Program-made: the position numbers and the translations under genes
Part shown: positions 1-11,239 of the stretch, piece after piece
Layout of the letters: every line of letters starts with the position of its first letter
Position numbering within the stretch: position 1 is the stretch's first letter
Source of the DNA: Cenococcum geophilum 1.58
Lineage: Eukaryota; Ascomycota; Dothideomycetes; Gloniales; Gloniaceae
Assembly (NCBI GenBank): GCA_001692895.1
Contig: KV748217.1
Location: forward strand, 434,001-498,000
Direction of reading: 5' to 3'
Length of the DNA stretch: 64,000 nucleotides
The notes under the pieces: generated by a model
The model's database searches: none
What the model was told of the DNA's origin: nothing
The model's input: only the letters and a program-made list of their open reading frames with translations

Positions 1-361
1 CCTAAGACAATACTAAAGACTAAGAGGATCTTATTAAAAAAAGTTACTTATCGCCTTAGTTACGCAGCCACTAGCTATAACTACAACAATATTTATAAGA
101 TGGTAGTAGCCCTATAAAAGATTAAATAACGACTAAATTAGATTGCTACTACTAACCCTTATTTAAAGACCTCTCTGTAGAAGCCCTCCAGGCCTACTAA
201 ACCTATATATACTAAGCCACCAACGCCTACTACCTTAAGTACCACTAGAGCTAATATTAACCTCTCTATACTAACCTTTCCGCAAAAACTCCTAGATGGA
301 GAGCGCGAGCTACTCTAGAAATTAAGACGCTGCTATAAATACCATTAAAAAGGCTATTATT

Positions 362-769
362 TGTTACGGACGCTTTAAGTACAATGTTATAACTACTAGG
401 AGAGGAGTTGGAAGAAGCTAGTTAGTTAATCTAGGCACGGTCTAGTATGGAGTCAGTGGAACTATGTGACGAGGAATAGTAACCGAGGTTATATAATATG
501 CTACGTATTAAACGAGAGGAATGAGAGGAACTTACGTACCTTACGTATAAGACGTATATCACGTATAAGAAGGATTTCATAGGAGTACGGTTGTGTATTT
601 AAGGACCCTTAGTCCCTACCTAGATAGTTCCTTCCTTGTAGTGATTCTTAAAATATAATTAGAGTTAATCTATTAGGCAACCACTCCACTAGTTATTATT
701 ACTTGCATTTCCTATATACCTAGCCCAATAATGAGCCTACCGTAGTTCTTGCTATAAGGTTCTGTTACA
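362..769 (+). repeat. 5' LTR of A1
   Basis: The LTR starts TGTTACGGACGC and ends GGTTCTGTTACA, 408 bp. It matches the 3' LTR at 9328-9752 apart from transitions and a roughly 17-bp indel around position 690. A TATA-like TATTTAAG lies at 596-603, about 40 bases before GTAGTGATT at 638-646, a candidate start of the R region. Downstream, after one spacer base, AATTACTACC at 771-780 may be the primer-binding site. Confidence 0.92.
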
Positions 770-770
770 C

Positions 771-780
771 AATTACTACC
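771..780 (+). other. Candidate primer-binding site of A1 (self-priming type)
   Basis: AATTACTACC begins one base after the 5' LTR. Its first nine bases are the exact complement of GTAGTAATT found inside the LTR of the sister copy A2 (complement strand near 17711-17719). They are a one-mismatch complement of GTAGTGATT in A1's own LTR. I see no match to a usual tRNA 3' end starting TGG. Self-priming from the mRNA 5' end is known for the Tf1/sushi chromovirus group; assigning it here is inference. Confidence 0.45.
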
Positions 781-814
781 TAGTTACGGTATTAATAATA
801 GTAAGTTGGATAAT

Positions 815-1960
815 ATGCCACCAAAAGCAGCCACTATAACGCCATTGACGGCAGCAACTACTTTAAGGTTAGGTAACGACACTAGTATAGCAGACATTGA
901 CTTATAGCAACCTGTAACGGTCGGACAGCTATAAGAGATAGTTAATTAGTTAACAGAAAATAATGCAACGTTGGAAAATAGGATTAACGGGATAGGCGTA
1001 GTAAAGGTTAAGTTACTATCGATTAAAAGATACTTAGGAGAGAGATCGAAGCTTAAAGGATTCCTTACGCAAATGCACTTTAAAGTTACGTAAGAGGGAG
1101 CTAAGCTAGCAACACCTATGGATTAAATAGCTTACGCAGGATTATTCTTAATAGGAAGAGCACTTAAATAGTTTAAGCCTTACCTTATAGAGATTTAGGT
1201 AAATGGAATAATAATAACGAACTAGGAGGTACGGTTTATATTCTTAAGCTAGAATAGATTTGTAGAGCGACTTATATAAATATTTAGAGACCTAAAGGCA
1301 GTAACTATAGCGGAAAGAAAACTCCAAGATATTACGTAATAAACCTTAGCAATTAAGTATATAACACAGTTCCAGACGTTAGCGATATAAGTTAAGTGGA
1401 ATAATAGGGCGCTTATGGCATAATATAAATAGGGACTTAAGGCTAAAGTCTAGGACGTAATTATTCTGATAGAAGATGCGGACACCCTAAGGGAATTAAT
1501 AGATTAGGCGATTAAGATTAATAATTAGATCTACTAAAGGGAACAGGCTAAGAAGGGTTAGGATAGAGTTCTATAGTTATATAAGGCGCAGAATACGCAA
1601 TGATAAAAGCTAAGTTAAAAACTATGGTATGGCGCAGAGCTAATAGACCTAAGTGGTACTAGAGAAGCCTATAAGAGATAGAGTAAGAACCTATAGAAAC
1701 CTAGGGGACAAAGATTAAGTAATTAAAGGTTTAAGGAGCAGAGGCTGAATTAGGGATCTTAGTAGCAGAAGATATTTAGGCGAACTCCATAGTAAGAAAA
1801 ATAGTTTAAAAAAGGAGCTTATATAAATTGCGGAAAATAGGGTTATTATATTAGAGACTGTAGAAGTAGGCAGAGTTACTATATAGTAAAAGGTATAAGA
1901 CTAGTAGATAATATATACGTATAAAGGGATAATAATGTGCTGTAAGGAACAAAAGAATAT
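815..1960 (+). pseudogene. A1 gag with CCHC zinc knuckle, inactivated
   Basis: The gag reading frame starts at ATG 815, 45 bases after the LTR, with MPPKAA. It runs in one frame through about 380 codons interrupted by TAG/TAA. Near 1829-1875 the frame reads YINCGK then a stop then GYYIRDC, a CCHC zinc knuckle (CxxCxxxxHxxxxC) in which stop and Tyr replace original residues. The role in an intact element is capsid/nucleocapsid. Stops fall where Gln or Trp would be expected, as for RIP. Confidence 0.8.
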
Positions 1961-4900
1961 TTAATTAGAAGTTTTGCGTTTTGTTATAATAACGTATGCC
2001 AAATTTATAAGGACGCTAAGTATGGCGTAAGCTATTGGCTATAGGAGCTAGCACCTATAGAATATAGAGGAACTAATAAACTAGTTCGCAGATCGGATAT
2101 TAAGGATAATAAATTTAACGTAGGCGAAATATTTTATAATAATAAGGTAATAAGAGTGGTTTACTGGGAATATGTAGCTATCGGAGATGTTACACTAGAA
2201 GTAGAGGATAATTCCACTATAGAATAGGGAACATTAGTAGGGATCGAAACCCCACTAGATATAATATCTATCGCTTTACGAGACGTAAGAGAAGTAGGAT
2301 AGCGAACTACTTCGGCACTTAATAAAGGCAAAAGGCTAAAAGCTTAAGATTCTTATAGCGGGATAAGAGATAACCAAGATTCTTAAGAAGAGATGAGGTA
2401 AGCTTAAGGACCTATAATAGACGAAAACTAATAGAGTAGAGTAGTAGCTTAGTTTAGCGATATATAAATAAGCTCGGGACGGAAGTTCCTATAGGTATAA
2501 GATTCTTAAGACGAGATAAGTGAGATTTAAGACTTTTAAGATGAGATGAGGATACTAAGTAAGCCTAGTTGGACTAAGGCTGGAGCTAAGCTTAAGTTAG
2601 AAGCAAGCTTAGGATTAAAGAATCTAAGGGGCTAAAAATTCGGAGTACGAATTAGGACACCTATAGGTAAGAGGTAAGGAGCTTCTTTATAGATTAGAGA
2701 ATCTATAGCGTAAATAGTAATTAGATTAGGAGACGAATATATAAACCTAGAGGACTTATTAGTAGAACACAGTATTTGGACTAAAGATTAAAAAGTTAAT
2801 ACTAAGATTAAGAAGTACGGAGACTTTAAGGATTTAAGCGCAAGGCGCAAACCAAAAGAAACTATAGAAGAATTTAGGTAAAGAATTATTGTATAGCAAG
2901 AATAGAAACTAGATAAGAGAACTAGTATATTGGGATGTATAAGGGATAGAGCGCTAATACGAAGAATCACTAATAGGCTTAGGGTAGGCATACTAAGAGC
3001 TAAGTGGCTTACTAAACTGGAGGATAAAGAGGATCTAGGGATTCTAACTAGGTTTAAAGAACGACATATAAAAGGCTATTATGAGGTAGTAATAAGAAGA
3101 TACTTCCTTACGGATAAGTCGTATATACTTTAGCAGCTGTACTAAAAGTGGTATAGGTAAAGGCATAATAATAAGTGGGAAGATTTTTATATGTGGTTGG
3201 ATAAAAGAGTTATCTAGGACCACTTAATTATAGAGAAGGCCATAAATTATATTAAAGGAGCCTTAATTATAACGTTAAAGGATCTAGAGGAGCGTTTAGA
3301 GGACTAGAGAAACAAGAGATGTATCTTAGTACCCGTAAATAAAGTCGTAATGTTTAGATTAGCACGATAAAGGTTTAAACTTAAGGATAAAGACAAGCTA
3401 AGAGTTAACCTAAAGCACCTAGTATACTACACGTTATTATAGATCGCGTGCGTAGACAATATATACGAGATATATAAGAATCTAAAAGAAAAGAATTAGA
3501 AATACCCTATAAGAATATACTAGATAACGGACGAGTGGTAGTACAGGAATGCTAAATATATGCATAGATGGCATCTAGTAGAAGCCTAAGAAGAAGGAAG
3601 CTTAGTACTTTAACTAGGAAGATTTCTTATAGAAGAATGCTTAGACGGACAATAGTGGTGGGAATGCCTAGAAAACACGTGTTTATGGCATATTAAAGAT
3701 AAAAAGCGAACTAGGTATTGGCTAAAGAGTAAGCCAAGTGTACTAGGATTAAGTAGCTAATAGTTAGGAAAAGTAGAGGCCTACGGGACTAAAGGGAGCT
3801 AGTGGTAGAGCTTTAGACCCTTAAAGGAATTTAAGGACAACACCTAAATTTAAGAGTTAAATGGTAAAATTAACAGTTTAAAGCGCTAATAGATAGTAGA
3901 GTAATAAGGAACTATATCTTACTAGTAGTAGTTAAAAGGATAGGATTACCTTATAGACAAAAGGAGGAACCTTACCTATTAATTATAATTTTAGGAGATC
4001 TAATAGCCTACGGAGGAGGTATTATTAATCTTAAAATAGGACCTATTTAGATAACCATTAAAGAAAGATAAATTAAGATGTCTTTTAATATCCTACTATT
4101 AGGACGGGATAAGGTAGTACTAGGAATGCCTTAGTTATAGGAATATAATCTAAAGATTAATTGGATTATAGGTTAAGTTAATATTAAGGATACTTAATAC
4201 CGTAAGATATGATAATAAGCTAAGATAGTATAGTACTAAGTTGGAGCGATATATAAAGAGACTGAGCAAGGCTTAAGTTATATACTAAAGAGATACTATA
4301 AGTATAGTAAGAAACTATAGTTACTAGAAAGTAAAAAGCTGTTAGAGTATATAGTATAGGATTATAAGATAGAGTTAGAACTAGGAACGAGTTTAAAGTT
4401 CTTTTTAATCTATAAGCTTACTAAAGAAGAAGGTAAAGTATTAAAAGAGTTTATCTAGGAAAATCTATAAAAGGGATATATTAAACCATTATAGTTATTA
4501 GTAGGATATCTAGTACTATTTATACTAAAGAAAAATGGTAAACTAAGGCTGTGTATTAACTATAGATAGTTAAACAGTATTACTAGAAAGGATAGGTATT
4601 CTTTACCCTTAATTAGCGAAATTTAAGATAGGATAGGTAATGCGCAAATCTTTATAAAGATAGATTTGAGATAGGCGTACCATTAGATTAAAATTAAGGA
4701 AGGTAACGAATAGAAGGCAGCCTTTAGGTTAAAGGAAGAACTATATAAACTATTAGTTATGCAATTTAGGCTTATAAACGCACTAGTAACGTTTTAGAAG
4801 TGTATTAATAATATATTAGGAGAACACTTAGATGAATTTGTTATAGTATACCTTAACGATATTATTATCTACTTAATAACTAAGGAAGAATATAGGGAAT

Positions 4901-7342
4901 ACGTTAAATGGGTCTTAAAGAGACTATAAGAAGAATAGATGCTAGTAGTAATTAAGAAATACGAGTTCTTTACTAGAAAGACTAATTTTGTTAGATTTAT
5001 TATTAAACTAGGCCAACTTAGTATAGATCTAAAGAAGATTAAAGCTATAGTAAATTAGTAAGAACTAGAGAATATTACGCAGTTAAGATTATTTCTAGGA
5101 TTTTATAATTACTATAGGATATTTATAGCGTAGTGGTTAAAGGATATTAAGCCACTTATATAATTAATAAAGAAAGAAAAACTATAGGTATAGGGAGAGG
5201 AACAAAGAGAGCTCTTTAAGAAAGTTAAAGAGTTATTTACCTAGGAGCTAGTTCTTAAAATTTATTAACTAGGATTAGAAACGGTTATAGAAATAGATAT
5301 ATTAGACTATATACTAGGGGTATACTTTATATAGAAATATTAAGATAGATAGCACCTAGTGGTATACTATAGTCGAAAGATAACACTACTAGAGTTAAAC
5401 TATAATATCTATAATAAGGAGTTATTAGGTATAGTTATAGTATTAAAGGAATAGAGAGTATTCTTATAAGGTATAAAGAAACTATTTATAGTTAAGATAG
5501 ATTATAAGAACCTAATAGGATTTCTAATAATAAAGGAACTTAACTAAAGATAGGTTAAATGGGCAGAGATGCTTATAGAATACTATTTTAAGATTTAGTA
5601 TATTAAGGGTATAGACAATATATAAGCAGACGCTCTAAGCTGTAAAGCTAAACTATAAAACAATAAGAAGCTATTAGGGGCTTTACTGTAAAAAGACATA
5701 AACAGATTAATTAGATATAATTATCTAAAAATTATAGTAACTTAAGAAAGAGATAAACTAGAGAAAGTTTATAAGTTATTAGGAAACTTTTAGGAATAAA
5801 AATTTTTAGAAGTATAGCTAGAAGATCTATAGACGGATATATACGAAAATTAAGAAGTAAAGTATATCCTAAGAAGTATAGCAGAGCAGTTTATGGAAGA
5901 CTTCTATAAGGGATTAACTTAAGGGCATAATAGAGCTATGGGCTTAGTATTAAGACTCTAGGAGGAGTATATTATTAATAGAATCTAAAGGATAGCTAGG
6001 AAGGTTACTAAGGAGAGTCTAAATTACTAAAGAAATAAATTAATAAGGCATAAGCTATATAGAGGGCTATAACCTATTAAAATACTAGAGAGACTATGGG
6101 AGGTTATATTATAAGACTTTATTATTAAGTTGCTAAAGTTAAGAGATCCTATTACCAGATAAGATTATAACGCGATCTTAGTAATAGTAGATAAGCTTAT
6201 AAAGTAGGGATACTTTATAGCATATACAGAAGAAATCTTAGCAGAAGATATCGCTAAAATCTATATTAAAGAAGTATTTATAAGATATAGAGTACTAAGT
6301 AAAATTATATTAGATAGAGATCTAAGATTTATAGCAGTATTCTAGGAAGTATTCTTAGCAGAGCAAGGAGTTAGAGTAGCAACTTTTACTATATATTATC
6401 TACAAATAGATAGTTAAATAAAAAGATTAAATTAGACACTAGAGCAGTATCTAAGGTATTATATTAATTATGTATAGAATAATTGGGTATCGCTATTACT
6501 AGTTATATAGTTTGCATATAATATAATACCTTAAGAAGAAATAGGTATATTACTATTTAAGGCAAATTATGGACGTCAGGAAAACGGGAGGGTGGTAGGG
6601 GCTAGCCAGGGGCTAGCCCGGGGCTGGCCCGGGGTCATTTCAGCTGGATCCGCTGATCTGCTTATATATACTTATTTACGCTAGCCCGGGGCTAGCCCGG
6701 GGCCATATTAGCAACATTAGCACATTTTATACGTTTTATATATTTTATATAATATTTCCTATAGCTGCAATATGTATAATTATAATAAAATTTAAAATTT
6801 AAAATTCAAAATTTAAAATTCAAAAATTTAAAATTTAAAATTAATAGTAGCTATAAGGGATATCTCTCGCAGAGTCTCCAAATCGTCAATTAGCGGCGTT
6901 CCCGATAATCCGCTAGCCATGTACTGATTTCCTAACTAGGCCTAGTGCCTGTCCTACCTATCCTGCCTGTTTTGCCTATCCTCCCTGTCCTACCTATCCT
7001 ACCTATCCTACCGTCTGACCGTCCTACTTGTTCGTGCCTACCTGTCTATGCCTACCGGTTGTGCCTACTTGTCTATGCCTACCTATCTATATCTATAATT
7101 TGGGGGAGAGATCGGCCAGATCAAAGGCTCTGCTTGATTTGATTGCAATTAATTATATTAATTTGAATCGTTCTCTCTGGGCGTTCGCTGGCTGTACGTT
7201 TGAACGGTGGTCGTCTAGGGTGCCTCCCTAAGAGGCCTTGATTCGATTTGATTTGGTAATGGGATGATATTGAGGCTCTAGTTCGATTCGATTGATCGAT
7301 TGAATTGATTGTGGTGTTTGCTGGCTGGTCGTTTAAACGATT

Positions 7343-7481
7343 ATCGTCTGGCTCTGGCGACGGTCGTCTGGTTCTGGCGACGGTCGTCTGGTTCTGGCGA
7401 CGGTCGTCTGGTTCTCGCGACGGTCGTCTGGTTCTGGCGACGGTCGTCTGGTTCTGGCGACGGTCGTCTGGTTCTGGTCAC
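7343..7481. repeat. 20-bp minisatellite, about 7 copies
   Basis: The unit GTTCTGGCGACGGTCGTCTG recurs about seven times head to tail with single-base variants inside the 1449-bp element. A 20-bp unit shifts frame each copy, so the short ORFs across it look like artefacts of the repeat. Confidence 0.9.
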
Positions 7482-7801
7482 AGTCCTCTAGCTACCGTTC
7501 TGGTGCCTCCCTAAGTAGGGAGGATGTAAGGAAGGAAGGAAGGAAGGGTAAAGGTGGCATTTAGGTGTATAAGGGGTATGTAAAGGCACGTGTAGAGGCT
7601 GTCGGGAATATAGCGGGGACCCAATGGTACTTCGGACGATTTAGATAATAAGGAAAATCAAAGTCCTGCTAGGAGCCTGCTAGGAAGCCTGCTAGGAGCC
7701 TACCCGGAGGCCTTTAGGATTTTAATACCCTAATAGCAATAAATACAATAATAGTAATAATATTTATTTTATAGCTATAAGCTAGCATAGTGCTAGCGTA
7801 T

Positions 7802-7965
7802 AGCTCTAAGGCTTAGCTAATATGGCTAAAAGCTAGCCCTAGGCTAGGGGGGGTTAGCTAATATAGCTAAAAGCTAGCCTTAGGCTAGGGGGGGTTAGTT
7901 AATATGGCTAAAAGCTGGCCCCGGGCTAGGGGGGGTTGGCTAATATGGCGGAAAGCTAGCCCCGG
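7802..7965. repeat. 41-bp subterminal tandem array in the inverted-repeat element
   Basis: A 41-bp unit containing GGCTAGGGGGGGTTAGCTAA and AAGCTAGCC recurs about four times; GGCTAGG occurs at 7842, 7883 and 7924. GCTAGCC is also repeated at the other end (6594-6705), so both subtermini share motifs as transposase-binding subterminal repeats often do. That role is inference. Confidence 0.85.
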
Positions 7966-9310
7966 GCCCTAAAAACACTTTTAGCGAAACCAAATTTCCT
8001 GCGCCACTTCCCGTTTTCCTGACGGATATAAGCTAAGAATATCGTTATTATTACAGTAAGTAAAAAAAACGAGTAGTATAGCTAAAGAAAGGATAAAGAT
8101 ATTAATAAATCTTTATATAGACCTTATAGAATTAGTAAAGAAGGTATAAGAGAGAATAAAAAAGTACTATAATACTAAGAGATCTAAGGGACTAGATCTT
8201 AAGGAGGGAGATAAAGTATAGCTACTATATAAAAATTTTAAGAGTTAACAACTAAGTAAGAAGTTAGACTATATTAAACTAGGGCCTTTTAAAATTATGT
8301 AAAGGATTTTACTAGTTATATTTAAGTTAAACCTACTAGCTAAAATAAAGATCTACCCTATATAATATATTATAATGCTAGAGCTAGTATATAGGAATAT
8401 TAAGCCACTAGTTTATAAAGTAGACATATATAGAGGATAAGAAGAAGATAAATAGTAAGTTTTAAAGATCGTTAGTTATAAGGACATTAACGATAAAATA
8501 TAGTATAAAGTTAAGTAGATAGGCTATACTAAGACTACCTAAGAGCTACTAGAAAATTTAAAAAACGCTATAAGAAAGGTATAGAAGTATTAGAAGAGAT
8601 TAGGTTAAGTAGTATTAATAAAAAAGGATTACTAAAGAATAAGTTACCTAAGGGGGACCTAAGAAGAGCAGTTACTAAACTACTTAAATCTATTTCCTTT
8701 TCTGTTAGAAGAGAATCCGTTCTTTTATTACTAAGTTCCTATAAACCTTATTTTATAAGTTTTTATTTCTTAAAACGCACCTTTTTATAAACCTTCTTAA
8801 GATAAAGTAGATAAGTAAATACCGCGATCTAAGTATCTAAGGCCTTTTATTCCGCATTATAAAAACGTTTTAACTTAGTAAGGGCTTAAGATAGTTTACT
8901 ATCTAGCCGCGTAGTAGTAGATTAAATATAAAACCCTAAGATAAATTAATTAGGGAACTAGACGACTATTAAAAGTAATAGGTCGCGTATATTTAGTATT
9001 AGAAGTAGAGTAAACGTTATAGGACGAACAAATATTTACTTTAGTGCACTCTAAGTAAGAGGACGGTTATTATAAAGATGGGTTCGCTAACGCAATATAA
9101 ACTAACCCCTTTTTTAAACAGCGAGAATATAGAGACGGTATAATCTTACTAAGAGATAATATTGCAGCTATAGTATGAGCACGACGTTGGGCGTATAAAG
9201 AAGAAATTGCTTTAGGTATAATAAGCAATAATATTAACCAAATTAATTAAATGGATATTATACCTCTAGTAAATAACCTAAAGATATTTTAAATCTTTAA
9301 GAATAAAGAT

Positions 9311-9327
9311 AAAGAGGAGGGGGATAG
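9311..9327 (+). other. Polypurine tract of A1
   Basis: AAAGAGGAGGGGGATAG lies directly before the 3' LTR, the usual plus-strand priming site of LTR retrotransposons. The complement of the same tract follows the 3' LTR of A2 at 10472. Confidence 0.75.
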
Positions 9328-9752
9328 TATTACGGACGCTTTAAGTATAATATTACGACTACTAGGAGAGGAGTTAAAAGAAGCTAGTTAGTTAATCTAG
9401 GCATGGTCTAGTATAGAGTTAGTAGAACTATGTAATAAGGAATAGTAACTAAGGTTATATAACATGCTATATATTAAATAAGAGAAATAAGAGAAACTTA
9501 TATACCTTATATATAAGACATATATTACGTATAAAAAGGATTTTATAGGAGTATAGTTATGTATTTAAGGACCTTTAGTCCCTACCTAGATAGTTCCTTC
9601 CTTATAGTAATTCTTAGAATATAATTAGAGTTAATCTATTAGGCAACCACTCTACCAGTTGTTATTACTTGTCGACTATTATTACTTACATTTCCTATAC
9701 ACCTAGCCTAATAACGAGCCTACTATAGTTCTTGCTATAAGGTTCCGTTATA
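9328..9752 (+). repeat. 3' LTR of A1
   Basis: The LTR is 425 bp, starts TATTACGGACGC (TG mutated to TA) and ends GGTTCCGTTATA (CA mutated to TA). It is followed by the TSD TTATT. It is 17 bp longer than the 5' LTR because of extra TTATTACTTGTCGACTA-like sequence near 9660-9690. It is more TpA-rich than the 5' LTR. Confidence 0.9.
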
Positions 9753-10048
9753 TTATTGCAATAACCTAAACTACCTAATAGCTAGGTTTAGTACCTACCG
9801 CCTAATACTTAACCTAATACCCTAAATACTAAATATATTACTATATGCCACTACTATACAAAATAAAGACGTAGTAATAGTAGTAGAATTAGATACAGAA
9901 GCGGAAAACGCTAAGTCCTAGCCCTAAATTGTAGGTTAGGACGCCCTAATAATAGGGGGATCTATATATTAGCCTACTTAATAGATAATTTAGTAAAGAT
10001 AAACGGATAAAAATAGATAGTTTTACCTATAATAAGAACTACTGCCAT
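9753..10048 (+). mobile_element. Short B1 segment between the two A insertions
   Basis: These 296 bases match the complement of about 30545-30835 in B2, so they are the part of B1 between the A1 and A2 insertion points. They contain no separate gene. The segment ends with GCCAT, the A2 TSD. Confidence 0.85.
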
Positions 10049-10471
10049 TATAACGGAACCTTATAGCAAGAACTATAATGGGCTTATTAATAGGCTAGGT
10101 GTATAGGTAAAGTAAGTTAAAGTTAATAATATAATAATAACTAGTGGAGTGGTTGCCTAATAGATTAACTTTAATTATATTCTAAGAATTACTATAAGGA
10201 AGGAACTATCTAGGTAGGGATTAAGGGTCCTTAAATACACAACCGTACTTCTATAAAATCCTTTTTATATATAATATACGTCTTATATATAAGGTACGTA
10301 AGTTCCTCCTATTCCTCTTATTTAATATATAGTATATTATATAACCTTAGTTACTATTCCTTATTATATAGTTCTACCAGCTCTATCTTAGACCGTACTT
10401 AAATTAACTAACTAGCTTCTTCCGTCTCTTCTTTAAGTAGTTATAATATTATACTTAAAGCGTCCATAACA
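10049..10471 (-). repeat. 3' LTR of A2
   Basis: On the complement it ends GGTTCCGTTATA and is preceded by the polypurine tract whose complement, CTATCTCCCTCC, starts at 10472. Same family as the A1 LTRs, 423 bp. Confidence 0.9.
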
Positions 10472-11239
10472 CTATCTCCCTCCTTTTTATCTTTATCCTT
10501 AAAGATTTAAAATATCTCTAAGTCGTTTACTAGAGGTATAATATCCGTTTAATTAATTTAGTTAATATTATTACTTATTATACCTAAAGCAATTTCTTCT
10601 TTACACGCCCAACGTCGTGCTTGCACTATTACTGCAATATTATCTCTTAGTAAGATTATACCGTCTCTATATTCTCGTTATTTAAAAAAGGGGTTAGTTT
10701 ATATTGCGTTAGCGAACTTATCTTTATAATAACCGTCCTCTTACTTAAAGTATACTAAAGCGAATATTTATTTATTCTATAATGTTTATTTTATCTCTAA
10801 TACTAAATATACGTAACCTATTACTCTTAGTAGTTATCTAGTTCCCTAATTAATTTATTTTAGGGTTTTATATTTAATCTACTACTATATGGCTAGATAG
10901 TAAACTATCTTAAGCCCTTACTAAGTTAAAATGTTCTTGGGATATGGAATAGAAGGCCCTAAATACTTACATTATAGCGTCTACTTATCTACTCCGTCTT
11001 AAGAAGGTTCGTAAAAAGGGTTATTTTAAAAAGTAGAAACTTATAAAATAAGGTTTATAGGAACTTAGTAATAAAAAAATAAATTCTCTTTTAATAGAGA
11101 AGAAAATAGATCTAAGTAGTTCGGTAACTGCTCTTTCTAGGTCCCCCTTAGGTAACTTATTCTTTAGTAATCCTTTTTTTTTAATACTTCCTAATCTAAT
11201 TTCTTCCGATACTCCTATACCTTTCCTATAGTATTCTTT

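Larger units (their letters stand above)
6575..8023. mobile_element. 1449-bp non-autonomous terminal-inverted-repeat element
   Basis: The ends carry the same inverted repeat, GTCAGGAAAACGGGA, reading inward at 6575 and from the complement at 8023. The flanks GGAC (6571-6574) and GGAT (8024-8027) form a 4-bp TSD with one C/T difference that RIP could explain. It splits the integrase of A1 exactly in frame. I see no transposase. Inside are subterminal GGGGCTAGCC-type repeats (6594-6705), AAAATTT-rich runs (6787-6841), CCTA-rich repeats (6945-7090), a 20-bp VNTR, a GGAA run (7528-7549) and a 41-bp array. The core from about 6870 to 7720 keeps normal CA/TG content, unlike the RIPed flanks. The superfamily is unassigned; Sola, Academ and Ginger elements have TSDs of about this size. 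Confidence 0.85.
3800..8640 (+). pseudogene. A1 pol: protease, RT, RNase H, integrase, chromodomain; inactivated and interrupted
   Basis: Protease lies near 3870-4190 (ALIDS motif followed by a degraded GA). RT covers about 4380-5000 with a KNGKLRLCINYR-like motif near 4530. The catalytic motif reads VYLNDIIIY at 4843-4869, with Asn in place of the first Asp, a G-to-A change. RNase H is near 5280-5640. Integrase runs from about 5880 to 6570, ends at FKANYG, and resumes at 8028 after the 1449-bp insertion. A chromodomain with YKVK, IGY and ELLENLK stands at 8496-8562. Removing the insertion plus one GGAT copy restores the ANYGYKLR frame. Dozens of TAG/TAA codons make it non-functional. Confidence 0.88.
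362..9752 (+). mobile_element. Ty3/gypsy chromovirus A1, complete but RIP-inactivated
   Basis: The element is bounded by LTRs at 362-769 and 9328-9752 and by a perfect 5-bp TSD, TTATT, at 357-361 and 9753-9757. Gag, protease, reverse transcriptase, RNase H, integrase and a C-terminal chromodomain are recognisable in that order on the plus strand, all with many TAG/TAA stops. The length is 9391 bp, or about 7.9 kb after removing a 1449-bp insertion and its 4-bp TSD at 6571-8023. It sits inside B1. A second copy of the same family lies in inverse orientation at 10049-17999. Confidence 0.93.

Noticed and set aside
2788..2991. Minus-strand 67-aa frame, also a plus-strand 119-aa frame at 15355-15714
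   Set aside because: They are the same antisense frame in the two inverted copies of gypsy family A, open because RIP places stops in the sense frames. No independent gene evidence.
6945..7514. Several overlapping plus-strand frames rich in Leu/Pro or Gly/Ser/Arg
   Set aside because: They follow the CCTA-rich and 20-bp tandem repeats; the unit length shifts frame every copy, so they are repeat artefacts. The array has no spacers, so it is not CRISPR.
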